From Roseburia faecis (lineage in GTDB: Bacteria > Bacillota > Clostridia > Lachnospirales > Lachnospiraceae): a stretch of 64,000 bases of DNA. Position 1 is the first letter of the stretch. Every line of letters starts with the position of its first letter. This document shows positions 1 to 8,238 of this stretch, one piece after another. The notes beneath the pieces are model-generated. The model did not search any database, was not told where the DNA came from, and saw nothing but the letters and a program-made list of their open reading frames with translations. The translations under genes and the position numbers were made by a program. The DNA lies in contig NZ_CVRR01000037.1 of NCBI RefSeq assembly GCF_001406815.1, positions 1 through 64,000 on the forward strand, read 5' to 3'.

Positions 1-156
1 ATCTATTCTATGATAGAAACGGCAAAAGCCAATGAACTTGATCCACTTAAATATCTGAGCTTCCTTCTGGAGCATCGTCCTGATGCTGAAATGTCAGACG
101 AGGAATTGGAACAATTTGCCCCGTGGAGTAAATTGGCTCAGGAAACTTGTAAATAA
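1..156 (+). CDS. IS66 transposase (TnpC), C-terminal end, partial
   Basis: The reading frame is open from base 1 to TAA at 154-156. It encodes the characteristic IS66 transposase tail, with the IETAKAN motif, a KYLSFLLE helix and the terminal PWS (APWSKL) motif. In the full protein (about 450-550 residues) this tail follows the DDE catalytic domain, which is outside the window. The gene belongs to the element ending at 243. Family assignment is confident; whether the complete copy is intact cannot be seen. Confidence 0.85.
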   Translation: MYSMIETAKANELDPLKYLSFLLEHRPDAEMSDEELEQFAPWSKLAQETCK

Positions 157-243
157 AATGTAGTGAAATACTCGCATGTCTGGCATCCTAGCGCGGGGTG
201 TCAGATTTCATTTATAGGATACGCCCTAAAACTATGCGCTTAC
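1..243 (+). mobile_element. IS66-family insertion sequence, right end only
   Basis: This is the right-hand end of an IS66-family element whose body lies left of the window. It contains the last coding bases of the IS66 transposase, about 87 non-coding bases, and a terminal CGCTTAC at 237-243. Read inward that is GTAAGCG, the start typical of IS66-family inverted repeats. A gene fragment on the minus strand is cut exactly at base 244, so the element appears to have inserted into that gene. The expected 8-bp target duplication would be TATCCATA (244-251) beyond the missing left end. The end position is inferred from the terminal motif and the cut gene. Confidence 0.75.
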
Positions 244-319
244 TATCCATATAAGCTTCTTGCCATCCAGCAATTTTACTTCTGAATATTTTCCAATCCT
301 TTTCTGAAAATTTGTTCAT
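244..319 (-). pseudogene. N-terminal fragment, paralog of the 107-aa protein at 15278-15601
   Basis: An ATG at 319 follows a good ribosome binding site (TAGGAGATAATAAGC). The frame reads MNKFSEKDWKIFRSKIAGWQ and about five more residues before meeting the IS66 terminus at 243. This aligns with the start of the protein at 15278-15601, which has DWKLFRERLSGWQ at the same place. I infer that a second copy of that gene was interrupted by the IS66 element and that the rest lies left of the window. The function of the family is not known to me. Confidence 0.7.
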
Positions 320-348
320 GCTTATTATCTCCTACATTACATCCACTT

Positions 349-880
349 CTACACTTTAATATACCTTCTTCTTTTTGTAGTTCCAATACAAGCTAATAAC
401 TCCATATTTACCAATTCATTTAATAACTGCCTTGTCCTAGGACCTTTTAAACCTATTTTTTCTGCTACCTGCTCTGTACTATATTCAACCCCAGCATCCA
501 TATAGGTTAAAATCTGCCTCTGCCTTTCTGATAAATCTATTACTTTCATTTTTTTTGAATCCGCTGATTTTTCTGCTGAATCTGCTGATTTTTCTGCTGA
601 TTCATCATCAGATTCCTTTTCCATCTTCATCATAAGTGTAACCTGATCAAGATTTGTGTCTTCAATCAATTCCGGTTTTATCCATCCTTCCGACTTCCAC
701 ACATCAAGAATCGTTGGAAATCCCGAACCCGCATTATCACCAAATCCAACCAGTCTAAGCATAGTCTGCATATGTGGATTTCTTGATTTTGAATTACCGC
801 CTCGGTAAATATCTTCAAGTGGAAGTTTCAGAATTCCTGGGTTTGTAAATTCAAATGCATCTGACTTTTCCTGTATTTTC
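349..880 (-). pseudogene. C-terminal fragment of an AlbA_2/Schlafen-type ATP-binding regulator
   Basis: The open frame lacks a proper N-terminus. It carries the LRLVGFGDNAGSGFPTIL signature and the preceding FTNPGIL motif found in the C-terminal half of AlbA_2 (RecG-like, Schlafen) proteins. A lysine/glutamate/serine linker containing a repeated SAEKSAD unit follows, then a winged-helix tail ending in RRRYIKV. Full proteins have about 400-550 residues, so the N-terminal AlbA_2 domain is missing. The ATG at 771 could give a 140-residue product, but homology continues upstream of it. At about 850-880 the frame abuts a fragment of an unrelated recombinase, so this looks like a recombination scar. 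Confidence 0.6.
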
Positions 881-997
881 TGTTATCTCATAGTTTACAA
901 ATGCTGATTGAAGCACCTCCTGTAATCGCTTACTCTGTGCATTATTTAAGTATGGTAACATTCCTTGAATAATGTCCGTAATTAAATTTTGTTTCAT
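851..997 (-). pseudogene. N-terminal fragment of a tyrosine-type recombinase
   Basis: An ATG at 997 opens a 48-residue frame starting MKQNLITDIIQGMLPYLNNA. It resembles the N-terminus of site-specific tyrosine recombinases common in mobile elements of gut Clostridia (a short leader with LPYLNNAQ, then an LQEVL helix). After about 43 residues it runs into the AlbA_2-like fragment in another frame and stops. Neither the catalytic Arg-His-Arg-Tyr domain nor the DNA-binding core is present, so it cannot be active. It is the only recognisable recombinase coding sequence in the accessory region apart from IS66 pieces. Family assignment is moderate because only the first residues remain. Confidence 0.45.
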
Positions 998-1081
998 AGT
1001 CATTCTTCTTTGAAATTATTTTGGAGAACGACTAGCAACGGCAGTTCTTTTATTGCTCCTGCCGTTGGTAGGAGTAAATAT

Positions 1082-1687
1082 CTACAAATTCTCAGCTTTG
1101 TATATCACATAGCCTTCATAATAATAGCTATAATCTATACCTTTCATATAAACTTCTCTATCATTAACTTTATCTGTCAAAGCCTGTTTTAAAATATATT
1201 TTATTTCAATATCTCTAATTGGACTTCTTTCCATTGCTAACAGATAATCTTCCTTATCTACAAGACTCCAATCAATAACTTTGTTCAACTCTTTCTTCAG
1301 AATCAAATCAAGCCATATCCTGGTGCTTCTCCCATTACCCTCTCGAAAAGGATGCGCTATATTCATCTCAACATATTTTTCAACAATTTCATCAAATGTT
1401 GATTGTGGCATCTTCTCAATATTCTCGATTGCAGCCTGTAAATACATCACCGGAGCAAATCGGAAGTTGCCTTTAGCAATATTTACATTTCTCACTTTTC
1501 CCGCAAAATCATATATCTCACCAAATAAATATTTGTGAATTGCCGCAAGTATCTCAAAAGATCCTGCTTTATATTTATTCAAATATCCATTTTCAAACAA
1601 CTCCACTGCTTTTTTCTTACTTATCTTTTCTTCCATCCTTGCTAGTTCTGTGGAGTCTGTGATATTAAGCTTATTTTCTAAAACCAT
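1082..1687 (-). CDS. Fic-domain protein with C-terminal inhibitory motif
   Basis: A 201-residue Fic protein, expected to transfer AMP (or a similar nucleotide group) to a target protein. The catalytic motif HPFREGNGR is complete at residues 112-120, including the catalytic His and the Glu/Asn/Gly/Arg phosphate-binding loop. Near the C-terminus, SYYYEG at 187-192 fits the (S/T)xxxE(G/N) inhibitory motif, which in class III Fic proteins is carried on a terminal helix and blocks productive ATP binding. I chose ATG 1687, which follows GAAAGGAAAAAT, over the upstream ATG at 1714, which lacks a site. No separate antitoxin gene is adjacent, which fits in-cis inhibition. A 9-bp hairpin (CAACGGCAG) lies downstream at about 1034-1066. 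Confidence 0.85.
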   Translation of the reverse strand: MVLENKLNITDSTELARMEEKISKKKAVELFENGYLNKYKAGSFEILAAIHKYLFGEIYDFAGKVRNVNIAKGNFRFAPVMYLQAAIENIEKMPQSTFDEIVEKYVEMNIAHPFREGNGRSTRIWLDLILKKELNKVIDWSLVDKEDYLLAMERSPIRDIEIKYILKQALTDKVNDREVYMKGIDYSYYYEGYVIYKAENL

Positions 1688-1745
1688 ATTTTTCCTTTCA
1701 TCAGTGTTAAGCATTGACTAATAAACACATTATACTCCACACACA

Positions 1746-2555
1746 TCAAAACAACAATTTATTCTCTGCCTTTTTCCGCCCCGCCAGATATCTGTGCCGG
1801 TATTTCAGCTCTGCATACTCTGTGATCCGTTTCATATAGACTGCATCATAAGCTCCGCCTACAGCACCAACCACTGGAATCCCCTGTAAGAACTTCATAT
1901 AGAGAAGCTCTTTTGACAAAGATCCCGCTGTTTGTTCGATCTGCTCCTTATCCTGATATTCTTCCGGCAGCATTCCGTTTCTGATAAATTCATTTACTTT
2001 CCCGTCAATCTCACAAAGTGTATCCCCATAGGATACTGCTCCCCGGATCAATAATAAGATAAAATATTTTTCTTCCCTGGTTTCGTAGCTGTATCCATAC
2101 TGCAGGGCAGTCTCGTAAATATTCTTTAAAATCATCCCTGTAAATACCGGAATATCCGGCAGACCGATTCCCAATACGCCCATCCCGATTCCAGCCACAC
2201 CGGATAGCAGTAAATTCTTCGTTCCCGTATCTCTTGCCTTTTTAGAAAAGGAGCGCAGGGATTTGGAATTCTGCTTTACATCCGCCGTATACTGCCGCAC
2301 CTGATAATCCTGCTCCAGTTTTGCCCGCTGATACGTCTTTTCAATAACCCTGGTTCCTTTCTCGAAAATCAGAGCAAATGCCTTCGCAAAAGCAGTATCC
2401 AATGTTTCCTGAAGTTTCGGCGGTATCTTTTCCTCCAGTTTTTGATTCAGAATGTTCTCCCTTTTCTCAGAACGCTTCTGAAGGAATCTCTGCTCCTGTA
2501 CTTCCAGCTTTTCCCACTCTTTCTGAAGCGGCGTCCTTTTATCAAATAATCGCAT
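1746..2555 (-). CDS. EcsC-family membrane-associated protein
   Basis: This 269-residue protein matches the EcsC family, whose biochemical role is unknown. The N-terminal half is charged and helical (about residues 1-105). A glycine-rich hydrophobic stretch follows (LLLSGVAGIGMGVLGIGLPDIP), with a second hydrophobic segment near the end (GIPVVGAVGGAYDAVY). ATG 2555 is supported by GGAGGTGTATTAAG directly upstream; the longer frame to 2573 overlaps the preceding gene. It starts one base after the stop of the 2557-2979 gene, so the two are surely cotranscribed and possibly translationally coupled. Confidence 0.8.
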   Translation of the reverse strand: MRLFDKRTPLQKEWEKLEVQEQRFLQKRSEKRENILNQKLEEKIPPKLQETLDTAFAKAFALIFEKGTRVIEKTYQRAKLEQDYQVRQYTADVKQNSKSLRSFSKKARDTGTKNLLLSGVAGIGMGVLGIGLPDIPVFTGMILKNIYETALQYGYSYETREEKYFILLLIRGAVSYGDTLCEIDGKVNEFIRNGMLPEEYQDKEQIEQTAGSLSKELLYMKFLQGIPVVGAVGGAYDAVYMKRITEYAELKYRHRYLAGRKKAENKLLF

Positions 2556-2556
2556 C

Positions 2557-2979
2557 TTAATACACCTCCGCATTCATTCGATTTTTCACATCAGCAAGTA
2601 TCTTTTCTATCCGGTTGATGGCATCATCCACCTGTTCTCTTGCATCTGTAATCTTGCTCTGCACCATGTAATCTGCCACCAGCCCGTCCAGAAAGAAATC
2701 CGCAAAGGAAAGGAAGCTGCCGATTTCCATGCGCAGATCCAAGGAAACCTGCACATCTCTTAATTCTCTCTGAAAACGCTGAATATCGCTTTTCGCCTGT
2801 TCCATCAACGCAGATGCGTCATTCATTTTAGAATGCTTCACAAGGTCACTGATAAAGCCTCCTCCAAGCATATCAAAAATGCCCCAGTTTCTCGCACTTC
2901 CCAACTTATCCCTTGCTGCGTAAAGGGTCTGAAGTACCCGCTCCCCTGCCTGTACTGCTTCCTGCATTTCCCGTTTCAT
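2557..2979 (-). CDS. Conserved hypothetical protein, possibly 5'-truncated by an IS66 relic
   Basis: A 140-residue, mostly helical protein with the motif LGSARNWGIFDMLGGGF followed by an amphipathic helical region and an acidic C-terminal helix. I know similar proteins in Lachnospiraceae only as hypotheticals. The ATG at 2979 lies one base from the end of an IS66-type terminal repeat starting at 2981, and no ribosome binding site is visible inside that repeat. The original start may therefore have been lost, or translation may depend on sequences in the relic. It is followed after 1 bp by the EcsC gene. Confidence 0.6.
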   Translation of the reverse strand: MKREMQEAVQAGERVLQTLYAARDKLGSARNWGIFDMLGGGFISDLVKHSKMNDASALMEQAKSDIQRFQRELRDVQVSLDLRMEIGSFLSFADFFLDGLVADYMVQSKITDAREQVDDAINRIEKILADVKNRMNAEVY

Positions 2980-2980
2980 C

Positions 2981-3664
2981 GTAAGCGATGAATAACACAC
3001 CGCCTACCCAAAACAGTAAACGACTACCATTTACTTTAGATTTTCCCTGCTATCTACATGGCAGGGGAATTCTGTTTTCCGGGACAGTGGACTCCACATC
3101 AATGATCCCCGAACACTGCTCTTTGATAAAATCACTCCATGGCATCAGCTGTTCTATACCTGCGGACGAGTTCATATAATCCGTCATATACAGCAGTACC
3201 ATATAGAGATATTGGAAAATATTCAGATTGTTTGCTTTTGCTGTTTCCACAATGCTGTACATTACCGCACTTGCCCCAGCTCCAGCTTCTGATGTATCCA
3301 CGATTAGCCTGTCTGTCTCCGGAATCATACATGATTTCTTTCTCAGCCTTGTGACAGTATTATAAAACGTATTGATAGAGATATCATTCTGCTCACACCA
3401 GACACGGTCAGAAAATCCACTGCTGCGACATTGCTGAATCAATGACAGCCATTCTTCGTCTGTTCTTCTCTTATTACGCATAAGCTGCTCCTCCTGTTAG
3501 CTAAAGTAGTTAAACACCGTAAACGGCTACCTTTGCTTAAGAAAAGAAGAGTGATACGTCCGCATCCAGATCTGAAAATAGATAAAGTAGTCATTTACTG
3601 TTTATTGACTGTATTATCCCAAATCTTCAATTAAATTTGGAACGGTATGTTATTCATCGCTTAC
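2981..3664. mobile_element. Internally deleted IS66-family relic with terminal inverted repeats
   Basis: The ends are near-perfect inverted repeats. 2981-2996 reads GTAAGCGATGAATAAC and 3649-3664 is its exact complement; the match continues six bases inward with one mismatch. They start with GTAAGCG as IS66 ends do. A second inverted pair (ACAGTAAAYGACTAC) lies just inside, near 3014-3028 and 3587-3600, and a related GTAAACGGCTACC occurs near 3518. The element is 684 bp, against about 2.5 kb for a complete IS66, and holds only the hybrid ORF at 3050-3481. The flanking 8-mers (GTTTCATC, GTTAAAAA) differ, so no target duplication remains. Confidence 0.65.
3050..3481 (-). pseudogene. Hybrid IS66 ORF: TnpA start fused in frame to transposase tail
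   Basis: The 143-residue frame joins two separate IS66 genes. Residues 1-55 are the TnpA helix-turn-helix accessory protein (EEWLSLIQQCRSSGFSDRVW, then INTFYNTVTRLRKKSC). Residues from about 75 on are the transposase C-terminus (SIVETAKANNLNIFQYL ... LMPWSD). TnpB and the catalytic part of TnpC are gone, so an internal deletion of about 2 kb must have joined the outer genes while keeping the frame. The product cannot transpose alone but could still bind IS ends. Confidence 0.7.
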
Positions 3665-3867
3665 GTTAAAAATAATGATTCAGCAACAAGAATTTTTCTG
3701 GATAGAGCAACCTCTCCGCCTCATTTGTAAAAGTAAATTCATCCCTATCTAAAACATGGAATCAACTTATTCCTAACTCACATTCTAATTCTCTATCTTG
3801 GCTCTTTCCTGTTTGAGAAACAGATATAATGATGTTCTAGAAATTGATCAATGTGACTCAGGAGAGC

Positions 3868-6800
3868 TTAATTATTTTCTTCCGCATCCTCTATAAGTAA
3901 CCTATCCATAATAGACTTGGCTTCGTTAACATATTCATTTTTTCCCCAAACCTTTTGATCCCCTACCATGTAAAACCTATATTTTGCCCTGGTAGCCGCC
4001 ACGTTAACGATATTGCTATTTACGAAACCTTTTACAGCATATCTATTTTTCTGCGACTCATCACATCCGAGAACAAAAATCACCTCGTTTGCCTCTTTTC
4101 CCTGAAATTTATGAACTGTACCAATATTATCATATAACCATTCATCAAGAGATGTACTAACCCCTAAAGCAGAGTTTTTGTTTCTAGTTGCATATGTACC
4201 AATTGCCTTCCGTAATCCACTCACCACAGTAGTAAAAGGAGTGATAATATAGAGACTTGGCTTGGTGTCAACCTGCATTTTTGATATCTTAATTGCCTTC
4301 TGGAAAGAAACATTTACCATTTCGCAGACAACATTACCTTGTTCAGCTACATAATGATCTCCATGTCCGTTTTCAACCCCAGTTACATTTATCCACTGCG
4401 ATTTTTCGTAAATAAAAGACTCAACCTTACCATCTGATGGTGGCAAGGTTTGTTGCTTCATAATTCCATTGTATGAAATACGATTCGATATTTCATACAT
4501 AGGAGAAATACACCTTCTATGTACAAGCAGCGGACATCCAACCCAATCAGGATAATCCGTTCCGTTATCATAGGAAGTACCAAAAGGATTCATTATATCC
4601 GCACAGCTTTGTACCGATAATGACTTGTTTTTATAGTTTGCAAATACAGGTTCTGAATACGCCTCTTTCAAGAGCTTAAGATCATCTGTTACCACTGGCT
4701 CCACTTGCTTTGGATCGCCTACTATTATAGCTTTCCTCGCTCTGTATAATGCACCAACAGCCATCTGCGGTTGAGCCTGCCCTGCCTCATCTATTACAAG
4801 TGTGCCTATGCACCCCGGTGTTTTCATATCTCTTAATAATCTTCCAACGGAAGCAAACGTAGAAGATATAACCGGTGTAATCAAGAACAATGTCTGGAAT
4901 AATGAGGCTATCATCGCTTCTCTATCCTGCTTATGGAATTTGATTCTATCTGTATCATTTTCTGTTCTAAACCCCCAATATTGACCTAAAATACACAAAT
5001 TTGTTCTGCACGACTTAGAACTTAGGACAAACTCCTTTGTCATTTGAAGGGCTAGATAAAATAATTTTTCCCTTTCTCGATTAAATTCTTCCGTAGACCA
5101 TGGATTAGAAATCTGCGCTTTAGTAGATACTTTATCATTCTTAGAAAGAACATCCTCAATAAATGTATCATCCAGAACTTTGCCTGTCTTCATATCTCCA
5201 GCACTAAGATATTCCCTTAAGTCTCTTTCGCATTCTGACTTGGCTGCTTCAGCTCTGACTTGTGCATTATTAATTTCTCCCTTCAACCGAAGAATTCTCA
5301 TCTGAGTAGTAGACTTATTTCCCTCTAGCTTTTTGAGTCTTTCCTTTGACTCATGTAATCGTTGTAAAGCATTATCTTTATCAATACGGTATTTTTCGAC
5401 TTGCGCTCTTTCTACGCCAATTTTATGTGAGGCTTGATTAACAGCAATCGTGCATTCTTGTGCCTTCAATCTAAAGCATTCAGCCAAATCAAGCGCAGAT
5501 TGATATTTGCTTTTTCTAAAAATTTTTGTAAAGAAACCGACAGAATTTTCCACATCTAAAGCTTGTTTCTTATAACTAATTTCCTGTTCTGACAAATCTT
5601 TCATCCTTTTCTCAGACTCTTTTAATTTGAAATCAGCTTCTGAATATAATGTTGTAAAGTTACTGAGATTGTCTTCTTCTTTTTTTATTTCAGTATTTGT
5701 ATAAACTATCTGATTTTCAAAAGACTTAATTTCCTCATCACAACAAATAATCAAAGAAATATTTTTAGCTCGTATTTGCTCAAAAGAAGCACATAACTGA
5801 TGTGCTTTAAGAGAAATATCGCCGTAACTTTTTAGTTGACTTTGAAGAGAACTAACTACTTCCAGTTGTTTAGAAAACGCATCTCTGGCTTTTCTATATT
5901 CAGGAATTCTGTCTTCAATGTCAGCATTTTTTATCATGAAGTCCTGCAAAATTGGATTCAGAACATCATAGTAAAAACCACTTATGTTAGATTTTTTACC
6001 AAGTGGAGCAGCAACCATTCCCCATGCATCTGCATCCTTTTCTGCATTTCCAAAAAATTTCTTTGCATACCCAGTGAAATATATCTCTGGGTATTCACCC
6101 TGTCGCTTAGTATCTTTTTGATAAACGTTTAATTTTTTCTCTGTTTCAGAAGTAGAAAACATCTTACAGATCGTTCTTAATTGTTGAGCCTTCTCCGGAC
6201 TATCTGGCATATTTCCGTCAGAAACAATTTTTAAATTATCAAGAATCCCTTTTTCAAGAGGGAGTTCCTTTGTTATATTTTCTACAGCCGTATTATTGCT
6301 GGATGTAACAAGCACTCCAAAGTCAGCAATATGTTCATCTTTGAACCTAAACCACTTCGGATAATACTGTGCATACGCCCCATTCAATTCGCCACACACA
6401 AACTTCACACCTTCAAAGGCATCATCCGGTGTATCGTATTGGCTGAGAGCTCTGGCCTTTTCAACAATATTATTTGCAATAATCTCTTTTAATAGTGTCG
6501 TCTTACCAGTTCCGGGCGGACCATTCACAGAAAAAACATTCCCACTTTCTTCAAATATTCCTCTCTGCCGGTTTGATATTGCTATATTTATAGCAATCTG
6601 CTGCATTAACGCAGGCATATACCTGGACGGCCATTTACCAAGAGGAGCATTCTCCATGTTGAGAATTTCGGCTATTTCCTTATAAAATACCTCTTTATCT
6701 TTAGGTCTGACGAAATCATGACGTTGTCTTTCTTCTAAGACATCATGAGGTGCACAGATATAATCAATTAGGTTAGACAACATACCTGTTGAAAAATCAT

Positions 6801-7650
6801 CTTTTCCTGCTTCTATGGATTCTTTGACCATCTTCAGATCATTAGAAAAGAAATCATGGCTCAATCCCATATAATTATCATCGTCGTATTTATCTTTAGC
6901 TTTTGAATTCTTAAACAACTGATATTTAAAACCATTTCTTTCCTCAATCACATTCTCCGGGAAAAATTTTCCATACATTTTAACAATTTCAGAATGTATA
7001 CTCATAATTTTCGAAGCTACTATAGCATCATCAGCAAAAACTGGCATACCTTCCGAATTCACCTTAACAGACGCCTCCTCTATAGCCTCTTGTTCGTTGA
7101 AATTATCTGATTCAAAGAACTCCCTTTCCAACTGTTCTATCGTATCAGAATACGCCCTACTTGATAACAGATCAGATAGTTTTCCGTTTTGTTTTCCTTC
7201 TACCTGAGATATTGCCCATATAACAGTAGAGAGAGAAAGTGAATGTTCTACATAAGCTCCGTTCGTAGTGCACTGAAAACTAAGTATTGGTATATACTCT
7301 GAATTTCTCTCCTCCTGCTCTAGCTTTGCACCAAGTTCCTGAGCAAGTTTTTCTATGCACGCCTGTCTAGACACCCTGCCAATATAGAATGTCAGATTTC
7401 CCCAAATCGTCATATCACATTCCTTTGCTTGATTCACAATTTGAGAATATATGTCAGATTCGCTATTTACAAGTTCAAAAACAGAGATTTGCCTACGCTT
7501 ATTCTTTGTAGACTGATCAGCTTTTTTAAATGTTTTTAATGCTCGAACAAGTTTGGATTCTTCAGTACATACATCATAAGAGTCCTGCCCCAAGAACTCA
7601 ATCGCAAACCAATAATCCAACACCTGACTAGCTATCTCTTCGTTTGCCAT
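3868..7650 (-). CDS. Large SF1 (Upf1/DNA2-like) helicase with central coiled coil
   Basis: A 1260-residue ATPase. Walker A is NGPPGTGKTT at about residue 375. The Walker B region VIDEAGQAQPQ at about 953 is followed by GDPKQVEPV (motif III). Motif V/VI-like VHKFQGKEANEV and VNVAATRAKYRF lie at about 1180-1230. Between the two ATPase halves, roughly residues 580-830, is a long charged coiled coil. The first 360 residues are an unrecognised domain. This layout is that of SF1B/Upf1-like helicases, many of which occur in bacterial defence loci. Start ATG 7650 follows AAGGAGAGATGGAATATT. It stands alone, with only gene fragments on either side. A defence role is inference; helicase-type ATPase is secure. 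Confidence 0.8.
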   Translation of the reverse strand: MANEEIASQVLDYWFAIEFLGQDSYDVCTEESKLVRALKTFKKADQSTKNKRRQISVFELVNSESDIYSQIVNQAKECDMTIWGNLTFYIGRVSRQACIEKLAQELGAKLEQEERNSEYIPILSFQCTTNGAYVEHSLSLSTVIWAISQVEGKQNGKLSDLLSSRAYSDTIEQLEREFFESDNFNEQEAIEEASVKVNSEGMPVFADDAIVASKIMSIHSEIVKMYGKFFPENVIEERNGFKYQLFKNSKAKDKYDDDNYMGLSHDFFSNDLKMVKESIEAGKDDFSTGMLSNLIDYICAPHDVLEERQRHDFVRPKDKEVFYKEIAEILNMENAPLGKWPSRYMPALMQQIAINIAISNRQRGIFEESGNVFSVNGPPGTGKTTLLKEIIANNIVEKARALSQYDTPDDAFEGVKFVCGELNGAYAQYYPKWFRFKDEHIADFGVLVTSSNNTAVENITKELPLEKGILDNLKIVSDGNMPDSPEKAQQLRTICKMFSTSETEKKLNVYQKDTKRQGEYPEIYFTGYAKKFFGNAEKDADAWGMVAAPLGKKSNISGFYYDVLNPILQDFMIKNADIEDRIPEYRKARDAFSKQLEVVSSLQSQLKSYGDISLKAHQLCASFEQIRAKNISLIICCDEEIKSFENQIVYTNTEIKKEEDNLSNFTTLYSEADFKLKESEKRMKDLSEQEISYKKQALDVENSVGFFTKIFRKSKYQSALDLAECFRLKAQECTIAVNQASHKIGVERAQVEKYRIDKDNALQRLHESKERLKKLEGNKSTTQMRILRLKGEINNAQVRAEAAKSECERDLREYLSAGDMKTGKVLDDTFIEDVLSKNDKVSTKAQISNPWSTEEFNREREKLFYLALQMTKEFVLSSKSCRTNLCILGQYWGFRTENDTDRIKFHKQDREAMIASLFQTLFLITPVISSTFASVGRLLRDMKTPGCIGTLVIDEAGQAQPQMAVGALYRARKAIIVGDPKQVEPVVTDDLKLLKEAYSEPVFANYKNKSLSVQSCADIMNPFGTSYDNGTDYPDWVGCPLLVHRRCISPMYEISNRISYNGIMKQQTLPPSDGKVESFIYEKSQWINVTGVENGHGDHYVAEQGNVVCEMVNVSFQKAIKISKMQVDTKPSLYIITPFTTVVSGLRKAIGTYATRNKNSALGVSTSLDEWLYDNIGTVHKFQGKEANEVIFVLGCDESQKNRYAVKGFVNSNIVNVAATRAKYRFYMVGDQKVWGKNEYVNEAKSIMDRLLIEDAEENN

Positions 7651-7768
7651 AATATTCCATCTCTCCTTATTACCAATTTCTTTATGTCTTAATCAATACT
7701 GATTCCGCCACTAAACGCGAAAGATTCCTCATATGTCACGTCAAATGTTTCTGCTATTTTTCATCAGA

Positions 7769-7954
7769 CTAATCGATAGTATGTTTATTCTCTATGTGTG
7801 CCCGAAAATCTATTATCTTAGCGGGCGCCCTCTTTGGCACTATACCTATCCTTTCCATATCCAGATGAAATAACTCGAATGGATGCCCATACGCATCAAA
7901 TCCTTCGGGCTGACATATATCCCTTTGCAGGCATACTTTAAGCACAATCTCCAA
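7769..7954 (-). pseudogene. C-terminal fragment of a DUF6933-type protein
   Basis: The frame contains RDICQPEGFDAYGHPFELF, then LDMERIGIVPKR and PAKIIDF, almost the same as the last 55 residues of the intact gene at 14688-15272 (RDICQPEGFDAYGYPSELF). Nothing corresponding to the other 140 residues is found upstream, where stop codons occur. It is a leftover of a second copy, placed just downstream of the guaA-like repeat at 8163. The nominal ATG is probably fortuitous. Confidence 0.7.
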
Positions 7955-8106
7955 TAGCTAAATTTTTCCACCATTACCACAAATACTTTGCAATGTCCTT
8001 TGGTAACATTCTATCTATTTCATTCGCCTATCGCAAATTTTGTAGAATGAAATTTCAGTTTCGGCTCTAAAAACATTACCATTTTATTACCACCTTAGAA
8101 GCACGA

Positions 8107-8143
8107 AGTCCGCAAAGCCTTGATTTTACTGGCTTCGCGGACT
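8107..8143 (-). terminator. Hairpin beside the att-like repeat at 8163
   Basis: AGTCCGC and GCGGACT flank a second stem AAGCC/GGCTT with one mismatch. On the minus strand it follows the guaA-end-like repeat, as hairpins also do at 12599-12627 and 20877-20917. It lacks a clear T-run, so termination is uncertain. I read it as part of the repeated boundary unit. Confidence 0.4.
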
Positions 8144-8162
8144 ATAAATGTACAAAAATATC

Positions 8163-8238
8163 TACTCAAACTCGCAAAGTTTGATGTGAATGATATTGTT
8201 TTTCATTGATTTTCTATACATATTTGTATTGCAAATAT
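8163..8238 (-). repeat. Copy 1 of guaA-3'-end-like (att-like) repeat
   Basis: 8164-8183 reads ACTCAAACTCGCAAAGTTTG, identical over 20 bases to 12641-12660. Similarity of about 70 percent by eye continues for roughly 55 more bases. The first 11 bases (TACTCAAACTC) match the 3' end of guaA at 20926-20936 with one difference. Inside is CAAACT-CGCAA-AGTTTG, an inverted repeat of the kind recognised by tyrosine recombinases. The repeat is real; its reading as an attachment site is inference. Confidence 0.6.

Noticed and set aside
2965-3680. Target-site duplication around the IS66 relic
   Set aside because: The 8-mers next to the terminal repeats (GTTTCATC and GTTAAAAA) differ, so no duplication can be claimed.
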